Below, in pieces: positions 12,101 to 24,100 of a stretch of 64,000 nucleotides of DNA. The notes under the pieces were generated by a model. That model saw only the letters and a list, made by a program, of their open reading frames with translations. It was not told the DNA's origin and did not search any database. Source of the DNA: Phorcus lineatus. Lineage: Eukaryota > Mollusca > Gastropoda > Trochida > Trochidae. Location: positions 1,984,001 to 2,048,000 of the forward strand of contig OV121090.1 of the NCBI GenBank assembly GCA_921293015.1, in the 5' to 3' direction. Every line of letters starts with the position of its first letter. The stretch's first letter is position 1. The translations under genes were made by a program, and so were the position numbers.

Positions 12101-15100
12101 AGATCTTCCTATTCTCCCTTTCATCATTAAGGACAAACAGGCTGTCAATACTCTGCATTGCATTGTGACACTGTCGCAAAAAGTCTGCAAATTTCCTCAG
12201 CGAGTACCCATCCCTTCCTGGTATTCTTGGCCACCTCTCTAACTTGTTCCTAAAGGCATTTGCAATAACAAACTTGTTTCCATATCTCTGTTCCAAAAGT
12301 GCTTTTGCATCCAAGTAGGATTCTTCATTTGGAATAAGAAAGTATCCTTCAATTGCCTCTCTTGCAGGTCCTTGTAGATATTTCTTTAGATAAAACATCC
12401 GTTCGTTTACAGGTATTGCCTTCCTTTCAATCAAGGTTTCAAATGCAGATTTCCATCCAGGATACATCAAAGGATCCCCAGAAAATATTCCTGGCTCTGG
12501 TGGGGGTAATCTACCAAGACTGATCTGTTCTGCAAATGACTTGGTAAGATTTTGCATGACGGAGACGTCTCTTTCTTCTGAGAAGTTCTGTATTATGCTA
12601 CCATGGGTCCTAGACGTCGGTTGTAGACAGGGTGGTGGTGGAAGGTCAACTTGCGGCATGAAAGTCTGCTGTCTAGTGGGGTTTGCTTGAAGGTGTACTT
12701 GTGATGACTCATACCTAGGCTGCTGATGAGAAATAGATGGCAGGTTGGCTGAGGTATAAATCCATGTACTGGTAGTTTGTGCCTGACGAGTAACAGGTGC
12801 TGTAGTTGTATTACTTGGTACAAAGTTTGGAGCCGAAACGTTCAAAGTTGTGGGCGTAATCTTTGAAATTTTTTCCTTTTGTTGAGTAGAAGATGGCATG
12901 TTTCCAACGTCATTCTCTCTGTTCCTCATTAGTGGCAAAGAATGGATATATTGTTCAACCATTTCCTCTTTGATTAGTGCAGGAAGTGACTTTGGTCGTC
13001 CTAGATTAGAGTCAAGATCCTCGTCATATCTAAGCATTGCTTCCAGTTTTGCTTGTGCCATGGAATATTCCTTTAAACTCTGTGTTCTTTCTAATTCACT
13101 CCTTTTCTGTTCCAGTTCAATTTTTTGCCTGTTTTCCTCATCCACATACTGTAACTTTACCTTGAGGGCAGCTGCTTCGGCAGCGGCATTTGCAAGTCGT
13201 GAGCTTCGAGAGGAACTTCCTGATTGAGATGACTGTTTTGATTTCTTGTTTTTCCTTGACTTGGCATCACTTTCAAGTTCACAAATTTTCTTTTAGAAAT
13301 ATCACCCTCAAAAAGTGTTTGACACCTTTCAATCTCATTGTAGCTTTCCATGAAATCTTCAGGAATTTCTGTTAATTGACTTAGTCTATCTAAACCTAAT
13401 TTCAAATTGCAGAATGCGTTAGACAGTACATCTTGGTGTTTCCTTAATTCAAATGCATCCTTGCATGCTGTAACTAATTGCTTGGCCTTATCCGCGCACT
13501 TGTGCCATGCTGATATGTACAGTTTGATGTTATCACTGCATAATTCTATTTCATATTGAAGATATTCCTTTGTAGGTTTGTGTTCTCTTTCACTCCTCCT
13601 TACCTCCCCATCACCACCTTTGCTGTCTTCCCTATCTCCTACAACTTGTTCAACACCCTTTTCTGCCATAATGAATATTTCACTAAACTATCACTACAGA
13701 AACTACGGTAAATTCTAACTAAAATGTTCAAAATGTCACACAAATATTGTCAACGATATTAATTAAGCAATGTTCATTTCCATTCCGGGTTTCACTTATC
13801 AATACATGTCAAAGGGCCTCCCACTGTCACTGCTATGCCGAGCGATGCTTGGCCATATACAAAGGGAATCAGTGCCTCCCGCTGTCTGCCTGCTAACCCC
13901 TCACTGCATGTCGCCCAACTGTCCTCGTTATAACGCGTTTTCCTCGCTGACAAATCTCTCACTGTGGAAGCTTCATGTATCCTCGCTATAAGGCATTCCC
14001 GCGCTCTTTAGCCCTTCGCTGTAGTGAAAGCAACTATCCTCGTTATAATGCGTTTCACACAGACAATATCTCACTTGTGGAATTCAAAAGTCACATTCCA
14101 AATTCACTAAACAGTACCTTATGCCATTTCAAATCATATCCAATTGCACATTACTCACAGTTTTGTCCATTACGAATTTTCCTTATAACGAAGTGTCCAT
14201 CACTGAGCACGAGGTTATATACTGTAACGTTCACGGGCCTTCCAATACTCATCCAAAGTTCCAAATTCCTCCTTTGAATAACAATAGACATGGTTATTGC
14301 ACTAGAAAATTTATTTGTGGTGTTGTCATTTTCCATTTCCATCACACAATCTAAATCTCTTTGTATATAACCATGCGTCACAGTTCTTTCCTTACACCAA
14401 CCAACTTTCATCAATAGAAACACAATGCACGGCACCAAGGGGAGTAACTCAACGAATTATATCTAAATGAATACCATAAAAAAACATACTGCAGTTACAT
14501 TGATGTTATTAATATATACTAGATCATGCGATTTTCATCAAACGGTTAACAGGAACCCATAATCTTCTTACCAAATCCGGGCACTTTGAGGTTGAAGTGG
14601 ACGAGAGGGAAGTAGAAGACGAGCCCCCCTATGACGAAGAGGAAGGCGTACAGGAACTCGATCTTTGGCTCTTCCACTATTGGCGCTATAACGAGGTACA
14701 GGGACACCAGGAACATGATGATAGGAATAGGGATCGGAACCTGCAAAATGGATGGATACAAACACTACGTTATAGTGAAGTACAGGGACTCGATCTTGGT
14801 GTCTCCCAATATGTGCATTATAACAAGATACAATGAACGTTATGACGATATGACAACAATATTGCCTTCGTTCTCTATTATTTCCCTATTCCCTAATTCG
14901 ACAGTCAATGACTTAATGGACTCAATGGAGCTAGAATATGCTCTGTGGAGATTTTATACTTCAGTATATACTCTCAAGATTACCTTATATGGTCTCTCTG
15001 CATCCTTCATCTTGAACCTTAGGACGATGAGGGAGAGAAACGTCATCCCGTAAAACATCCAGGCTGTGAAACTGAAGAAGTCGATCAGACCTCCGATATC

Positions 15101-18100
15101 TCCCGGGATCGTCATCAGTATAGCGATGATAATCTGGAACATAACCAGGGGTTCTTGTCATTCATTACAAACAATCCTATCCCAAAATATGAAGTTACGT
15201 TAATGTGAAGTATTCATCTCAGTAGCATGAAGTAAAATATACATATAAATATACATATACTTATCTATTAAAATATAATATAGTTTGGACACCCTTTTCT
15301 ACTTTCTGCTGTACTTCGAAAAGGTTTTAGATTATTGGCCCATCAGAGATTTTAAGATTGCAGATCTTATATGAGTTTAAATATTAAATCTAAGGATATT
15401 GGCAACTGAGGGGCGTGGATAAAGTTACAATTGAAGCATGTTTTAGCAAAACCAAAGTCGTCAAAAGTATCATGTTTTAATTCCATTATTACTTACCCGA
15501 AACCTTTTGAAATAAAACTAATCACCTTAAACGTAAAACAAATTCATAATTCCCAACAATAATGATAAAACACGTTTCATGAAATTATCATATACAGAAA
15601 ACATAAAACGCTATCATTCAAAAGCTAACACCTTCGAGCTGCTGTCATTTATGTTCCTTAAGTCAACATGTTGATATAAATGATCTTACAAGGGAAGTAA
15701 CTCTACTCACCGTAAAAACCATAGAAGTCAAGGGAGTTAACTGCTTCACGTGTATGAACGATAGAACTTCCGGTAGGTTGTTGTCTCTCGCTGCAGCATA
15801 CACCACTCTACAGGTTGAAACAATATCACTTAAATAATTCACGGTCACACATAGCTACAGTTGCTTCGCCAAAATAGGCTCTTTGATACCCTGACGTCGC
15901 CTTTTTAGTGTGGTGTAAAGTTTTATATCAGTTTGTACTTTAACCAGGATAACATAATGGCCCAATAATGATACTGTACCTTCCGCCGGAGAAAGCTGTT
16001 CCATTAGCAGCCCCGAATGTGGATACCATGACAGAGAGAGGCATGATGATGGCTGCAGCCCCGAGGACTCTATCCCCCCAGGTCTAGAAATAAATAAGAA
16101 CAAATCTCATTCGTCTATAAGGTAATATCTTAGTTAAAGAACTGTCCCAATATCCTGGTCACAAAATCAATGGTCTTTGAAAATGATCTTAACATTTTTT
16201 TTCGAAAATCTGTGAATCGAATGATTATATGCAAACTTAAGACCCTATTGAACGTCTACAGTTTCTTTCGGCTTGTTACTATTCCTGTACAAAGAGTTAT
16301 TGTGTGCAGTTATGAAACTTATTCGTCAGTTGACTCAATGCTTGACTGTGCTAATCTTCCTGACCACTAAGGCAGTATGTGCATGTTTATGGTGTTTAGG
16401 ACACGTTTCATACTCTCGATTTATAACCACAAGACGTTTAGAGAAAATTCCCCCCTCTGATTTTCAGTCCAATTTCAAGGTCATTCTGAAACAACTAAGA
16501 CACGTACACTCAATCAGACCTCAGTCCGTTTGTAGAGAACTGTCACAAAAATATATCAGATCATTGACTACTTCTTGCTCTTAAACTGAAAAAGGACTCA
16601 ATCAAAATAACTTCAAATGTTGCAGGCCTCTTTCTATTTCGCCCTTCATCTTCATAAACATGGAAAGGGTTGTACGAAGACAGCTAATAATTCATCTAGG
16701 AAGGACAGGCGTTTTGGGGGCAAACCCATATCAGCCTACCTGAAGGGTAACAGCACAGATACTTCTGGTCGGAGTGTCTTCGACAATGCATGGCGGATCG
16801 TATGCAAATATATCTTCTTGCTACTCTATACCTAAGCGCTGACTTGAATACAATAGATCAGTCTATTCTTCTTGGTCGAATGAGAATAACTTTTGGAATC
16901 CAAGGTTCTGCTCTTGCGTGTTTATGAACTCATGGCAACAGTGCTAGTCAAGTACAAAAGATTTTGCTCTTTTCATGGCTTTAATTTGCTGATGGCATAT
17001 TTCTTTTTGATTTGTGTTCTAAATAACTCTCAGACGTCTCTACCAGCCCACAAATGAGTGCAACAAATATACAGACGACACTATACTCCCGCATAGTGCC
17101 AATGACATGGAGATTTAGCACTATGTTCATGATATTAATAACCACTATCATTCACAGAAAGATTTTGATGACAACAAGGTTTTTATCGTGAACATACATG
17201 ATACTTCATATTGTTCTATATCCTGTTTTTAGAAAGTTACTAAAGCTGTTATCATCAAGTCAAAACCTTTATAGTATTTACAACAAAACGCCAGGTGTCC
17301 TTCCAATTAAGATGTAGAAAGATGGATTTCCTCGATGCTTATACATCCTCACGCAAGTATGTCCCTATTCTCCGAGTTGATTTTCCTCGTTGCCTGTAGC
17401 AGTTAGATTACGAATAGAATACAGATAACAATACATGAATACTGACCACAGCGACTGCCTCTGAGTTCAGTAGTTCCTGAGTGGTCATCACGGACAGATA
17501 GGAGATATTGGTCAGCACGTACACGATGGTCACCAGGAGGACCCCGGCAATGTTGGCCCGCGGCAGGTTTCTGTTGATAGTGGATTGTGAATTGTAATAG
17601 AAACGGATAACGCATAATGGGTTAACAAAATTCTTTTAGTGTTTAGTGCAATTATATAACAATCGCGCTTTACATTTTTGTCGACCATTACGAGATAAGC
17701 GTACATTCGACCATCCTGCTAAATCAGCGTATTTGTCTCCGCCCAGCTCCATCATATACCTTGATATCCTTCGGCCTAAAACACTCGTATCGATTACGGC
17801 TGGTTACTCATGGCTATTTATAGCCGACATTGACACTCGTTTGAATTATCATACGGGTTGTGCCGCTATTGCTGAATGCGAGTCATTTCATTGGCTTGCT
17901 ATATTCAGCGATACGAGCGTTTTAGGCCGGGGGATATCAGGGTATATGATGGAGCTAGGCTGAGACAAATACGTTGATGCAGCAGGATGTAAGAGATGAG
18001 TAATCTAAATTATCTTCATTCAAAGCTCTCATAAAATATTCCATTTGAAACACATTTTCGCTGAGGATTGTAAAAATAAAGCACAGTACTTTTTAAGATG

Positions 18101-21100
18101 GAAGAATTACCTGTTCCCAAGCGTTTCTAGGTATCACGTCTGTCATAATCAATTAAAAAAAAAATTCACATGAGGTTTACTTACACGGCAGGGTTCTCAA
18201 GTTCTTCGGTCACGTAATTCAGGTTATTCCTGTAATAAAACTGATCTTTGAAATTTAAAAATGACTTAAACATTGTAAAAGCATGATCAATTATGTTGTA
18301 GCCATTACTAGGGGTGTGAAAATGGACAATACTATTTTGACAAATCAATGGATTGAAACACCTCGGTATAAAATATGATACCGTTAACAATCATATGAAT
18401 TTGTATATAAGAGCATCAAAATCCTTAAATGAAATAAGTTGAATATCGATAAAAAATTGTTTTAATTACCCAATACCCACTGAAGTTCTTGGTTAAATCC
18501 TAATAATTTTGTTTAGATGGTGTTTTGCAAAGGATGATAAAACACGTTTTACAAGTAATAATTATGTATATTGTTATGATCGACTTAGTTGTACAACTTA
18601 ACAATAAATGTAATCAACATAATATTATGTTATTGTAATTAAGTGATGTTTATCGACTGAATACGATAGCAGATGCCTTAACCAGATTTAATACGATTAA
18701 AAATCAAACTTACCAGCCATCATAAGCCCATAAAGCGCCGTAAAATGCCAGTGCTATAGTTGAAGGAGAGGTGGTCGATCCTTCAAACCCTTGTGACAAA
18801 ACGCTAGTGTTCCCTGAAATAAAACAGAGGAAGGATAATTTAATATCATATATGACTTAAATCAATACATTTGAAGCTGTACACACGTAAAGTGCATCTT
18901 GCTCGGTCTGATATAGAAGTATTTATGAACATATTTCAAACATCTGTTTGCGAGTCAATATTAACTGTAATGAGAGGGATTTTACCTTCCGCCATTTTGA
19001 CAATTCCACCAATAATGATGATGACAAGAGCGATGAGTTTTGCTGCTGTGAAAATGACTTGAACCCGGGCTGCCAACTTTGTGCTGTAACTGTTCACTAA
19101 GCCCACTGTAACTGTAACATAATAGTTATGTAATGGGGATATACCAACTGTAACTTTCACCAATCTCCATTTTACCATTTAACTCTATTGATCTCTTTAG
19201 GTCGGTAACTAAGTTGATCACCGTGTTTTGCTCGTGCTCTGGTGGTAAGTTAAATGAAAACAGATGTTCAAGGAGAATTTACAAATGTTTTTGATGAAAC
19301 CGGGGATCGAAACCGTGATCTCCTGTTAATTTAAGTGTCCAGAGAGCTGACCACTAGACCAGCTAACCCAGCTGACTTATATAAGACATTTTGACGACCA
19401 AATGAATTAGATCTTTTTAAGAGATAGGAATGAATTGTACATTGTTAATTTTGTTAATCTTAATTCTCTTCTGTGGTAAACATCTCCTTATTTACATTTT
19501 GAGATTTAGTTTCTTGTGGTTACTCTGGTGATATTTACACTGGTTATACTTTCATGCTGCACGTGCGGCGCGATTTCCTCGTGCTTCGGTCACCTACATA
19601 TGCCGTGTTTAGGCACTGTTTCTTTATCTGGAAGCGCCATTAATATCGTATCAATGATTTCAACAAAAGAACCTCTATTATTTCGACGTGTGCTATATAT
19701 ATTTATCTAAATGATTTTGTCGCTGTTTGAAATTGATTTTAATAGTTGAATGATAAGTCAGTTACCAACCTCGTTGTCGGCGTAAATTATCACAATTCGC
19801 ACGTGTCTAGGTGTTCCAATTCATGCACAACCCCAACTCGGTTGGTAACTATAAATATATGGTAAATATATCGGTATATATCAACTGTTACTGTTCACCA
19901 AGCCCACTGTAACTGTAATATAGGAGTAAAATATAGGTAAAAATCAAAAGTTACTGTTCACCAACCCCACTGTAACTGTAACATAGGAGCAAAATATAGG
20001 TATATATCAACTGTAACTGTTCACCAACCCCACTGTATCTGTAACATAGGAGTAAAATAAAGGTATATATCAACTGTAACTGTTCACCAACCCCACTGTA
20101 ACTAACAAAGGAGTAAAATATATAGGTATATATCAACTGTAACTGTTCACCAACCCCACTGTAACTGTAACATGGGAGTAAAATATAGGTATATATCAAC
20201 TGTAACTATTCACCAACCCCACTGTAACTGTAACATGGAAGTAAAATATAGGTATATATCAACTGTAACTGTTCACCAACCCCACTGTAACTGTAACATG
20301 GGAGTAAAATATAGGTATATATCAACTGTAACTGTTCACCAACCCCACTGTAACTGTAACATGGGAGTAAAATATAGGTATATATCAACTGTAACTGTTC
20401 ACCAAGCCCACTGTACCTGTAACATAGGAGTAAAATGTAGGTATATATCAACTGTTACTGTTCACCAACCCCACTGTAACGTAGGAGTAAAATATAGGTG
20501 CTGCATTGATGACCGAATGGAGGAAGATACCACCTGCTTTCATCAGACGACTGACGTTTTCTGTGAGACGAAAATTTCAGGCATGTTTGAATGCCAAAGG
20601 CGGACATACCAGATACTGATCACATACAATTTGTCATTCAACTAATGATTCTTCTATGATTTTGTTGTTTTTGTGCATGATCGGAAATAGAACAATTGAC
20701 CCCACCCATGAAGAACTGGCGATAACTTATTTACCATAAAAGTAACAGGTCTGCTATTTTAGCACAAAACACTTAACTGATGAAGTGTTACAACCCAACA
20801 AAGCAAATTCCTCTGAATACGTCTCTTTTTATGATATTCAAATTCAAAGAGGTGTAAAATTTCTTTTGGCGTTCAGTTTATCAACTATAACTGTTCACCA
20901 ACCCCACTGTAACTGTAACACAGGATAAACGGGTTGAGTCGAACTGGCAACCACACTATCAAATATCCTGATGATTGGCTCACAATTAATGATCTGTAAA
21001 GATAGTCAGTCGCTTAAGTGATAATACACATAGTTGTCATTATATCCACATACTTAAAGCGATTGCAGCCACGATTTTGGTCGGGGCCTCTGGAGCTCCA

Positions 21101-24100
21101 CACATGGTGAAGAAACTCTCCACATACTCCGCGAAGGTCAGTGTGATGATGGCGAGGGAGGAGGTCCTGATGACGATGACTGATGTCCAGGAAAAAAGGT
21201 ACGCGGGGATGTTACCAAAAGCTTTTTTGATGTAGGCATATTCTCCTCCAGACAGGCGGATCAGAGTCCCAAGCTCAGAGTAGCACAGCGCACCTGCCGG
21301 ATAAATTAGATAAAGACAAGAGATATTATCAAGGAATTGATACCAGACTCATCAACTCAGAGTTGGACAGGGCATCTGCCGATAGATGAGATAAAGACAG
21401 TTACGAGATGTCATCAAGGCATTGATACCAGAGTCATCAACTCAGAGTTGGACAGGGCACCTACCGATAGATGAGATAGAGACAAGAGATATTATGAGGG
21501 CATTCATACCAGGACAGGGCACCTGTGGATAGATGAGATAAAGACAGTTACGAGATGTCATCAAGGCATTGATACCAGAGTCATCAACTCAGAGTTGGAC
21601 AGGGCACCTACCGATAGATGAGATAGAGACAAGAGATGTCATCAAGGCACTGATACCAGAGTCCCTAGCTTAAAGGAGAACAAGACACCTGTGGATAGAT
21701 GAGATGGAGACAGAAATATAAGGGCAGTAGTATAACGAATTGTCTTGTACGATCTTGACCTAGAAAAACGTAGTAACCCCTCCCGTCCCCTACAATGATG
21801 ATGTTACACAAGTCCCAATATCCGGCTAATTTGTCCCATGCTGCTAAGTGACAAATGTAGTGCTGAGTCCTCTTTGACAAAAGTTGCAACCTTCTTTTTC
21901 TTTTTTAGCCTAACTTCACAGTAGCCCAGAGAGTAGACACAGAACAATTGGAGACGGGCTTCAAGGCCTTAATTACCAAGTCACTTGTGCTGGCGATAGT
22001 TATACCTTGCGTTGAAAGTTGGACCTACCCAGGAGTGCAATGAGACCTGCAGAAGCCCACACGACAAGACTGAGACCCACTGACCCTGTGGACTCCAGTA
22101 CGCCCTTTGGAGATACGAAGATACCAGAACCTGCAGTAACAACAAACGTCATCAATTATTATGAATATCATTACCGATATTAGATAAAAAAATGTTATGA
22201 CCTTTATAGGTGTATATTTTACCACATCATTTATCCCAGTAATAATTGTTTCAAAGAGAGTTCTTGTATGTTAATACTCTTCACGTCACATTTGTGTGTG
22301 ACGCTCTCGCTCTAGCTCGGGTTATACAACGAAATTACACTCGTTTTGTTAAGCATATATACGACCTCTATTAAAATGATAGCTATTGCAGCGTTAATTA
22401 TATGTATAATAAATCCCATGACAGGTAAACGAGTTCAATAAATGCAAAGGTTTTCTACGTCTTTTTTTTTATAAATTTGGTTTTACAAAGCCTCAACTGT
22501 CTTTTAAACAAACAAAACATAACAAGGAAATGGGGGGCAATGCTATAGCACTAGCGGAAGTGTCCCCTCGTTAATTGATGCAGTCTGTATATTCATGACC
22601 CACAAGGACTTTCATGAGTGTGATAAGTAAGATTGAATAAGTGGCACGGAGTAACTCTAGATGTAAATTATGATAAATGAGTGTAGCATTCTTCATGTAA
22701 ACTACTCCATTTTCTGCAACTGAGTATCAGTGAGTTGAAACAAAGCAAATCAAATTGAAGTATTTCATCATTTCAAAGCATTTATTCATGTATAGCACTT
22801 CTTCATTCATAAAAGCAAACATAACAATGAGTAATAAATGCATTCCGGTCAACAACTATAACTGGCAAGGTTGTCAATTGAGGATAAGAGGTTGGGGTTG
22901 AATCCTTGCATGAACTCTTGAAGCTCGTCGTCCGAAAACAGACTTTTGGTATTTATAGAATTCTGCGCATGCGTGAATGAAGCAGACGTTTTTCGATTCT
23001 CAGAGAAGACACAAGATGACTGGATCCTGTTTGAAGCACTACAGCTAGAACCATCGGCAGCGTTGTCTGATCCTTCTGACAATAAGATACCAGAATTCAG
23101 GCTGCAGTCAATAACATATGGTGTAGACAGTGTATGAAACTGATGGTGTTTGTTGAAGGTGTCTTCATGATATCCTAACGTATCTGAGGTGTAACTCTCA
23201 TTCGGGCTGGCATAATCTGAGCAGAGGCCGCTGTCGTGGAATGAATTCCAGGAGTGTCCAGACAAAGTCTCAAAACTTGAAGTATAATCCCAGGACACAG
23301 GTGAACCAGCTGATGTGTTCTGATGTGAAGGGGTGTCAGGTAGTGACTGGACAGGTGTGGACGTTGACTGGACCAAGACTGGACTCTCCTGTCCTTGACT
23401 GGCATAATGGTAGCCATGTTCACAAGGACTGTTGTCCTGGAAGGGTGAGCTTGTTTGATACATGGTGTAGTTGTTCACAGGACTGTTATAATTGATTGGC
23501 AGATAGCAGGAACCAACATTTGAAGATGGTTGGATGTATTCAACATTTGGACTGTTTGATGGGTAGGGAACAGTGACATAGCTGGGACCAGTTGGACTGA
23601 CTGAAGGCAGAGTCATATCAGGTGTTGATGAAATGCTTGTCGGAGTTTGGTCTTCTAGAGTATGGAGGAGGCACATCTGATGCTCAAAGATTCTGGCTTG
23701 ATCAGGAGAAGTTATAAGGGCATTTTTGAAAGATGTCATCTTGTACTCTATTGCAAGTGAAACCTTTTCCCAGAAGGCACCTGCGTTGATTCGATAATAA
23801 CCCCATCTGAGGGTGTTGGTACCAATCTCTTTGTCCACACTAGGACGGAAGTCTCCACGGGCGAAGTTGACGATGCTGCTGGGGTTGAATGTCCACAGGA
23901 ACATTGAGCGGTTGTAGGTGCCAGAGGAGTTAGGACCGCGACGGACTCCGATCTTGGTGAAACACTTGGTCTTTGAAAGGCTATGACGGACAGCGTTACG
24001 CCAGTGTTCACGGGTGTTTCTTTTGAAGAACAGGAACTTGAACTGGATGTATTTGTAGATCTCGTTGATGGGCAGACAGAAGTTTGGGGATCGGAGCAGA

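Larger units (their letters stand above)
6766..14499 (-). mobile_element. BEL/Pao LTR retrotransposon in the last intron of gene A
   Basis: A 7.7-kb element bounded by LTRs that start TG and end CA, with a Gag-Pol coding region of BEL/Pao type between them and no envelope gene seen. The two LTRs are identical except for one homopolymer length, so the insertion is recent. The 5-bp flanks TGGAT and TTGAT match at four of five positions, a plausible target duplication. It looks nearly whole, with about two breaks in the coding frame. It lies in intron 12 of gene A in the same orientation as that gene, and both splice sites of the intron are intact. Confidence 0.93.

Noticed and set aside
20172-20645. 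157-codon repetitive protein ([18 protein letters not shown] units)
   Set aside because: It is only the minisatellite read through because 63 bp is a multiple of three. Open frames exist on both strands of the array for the same reason.
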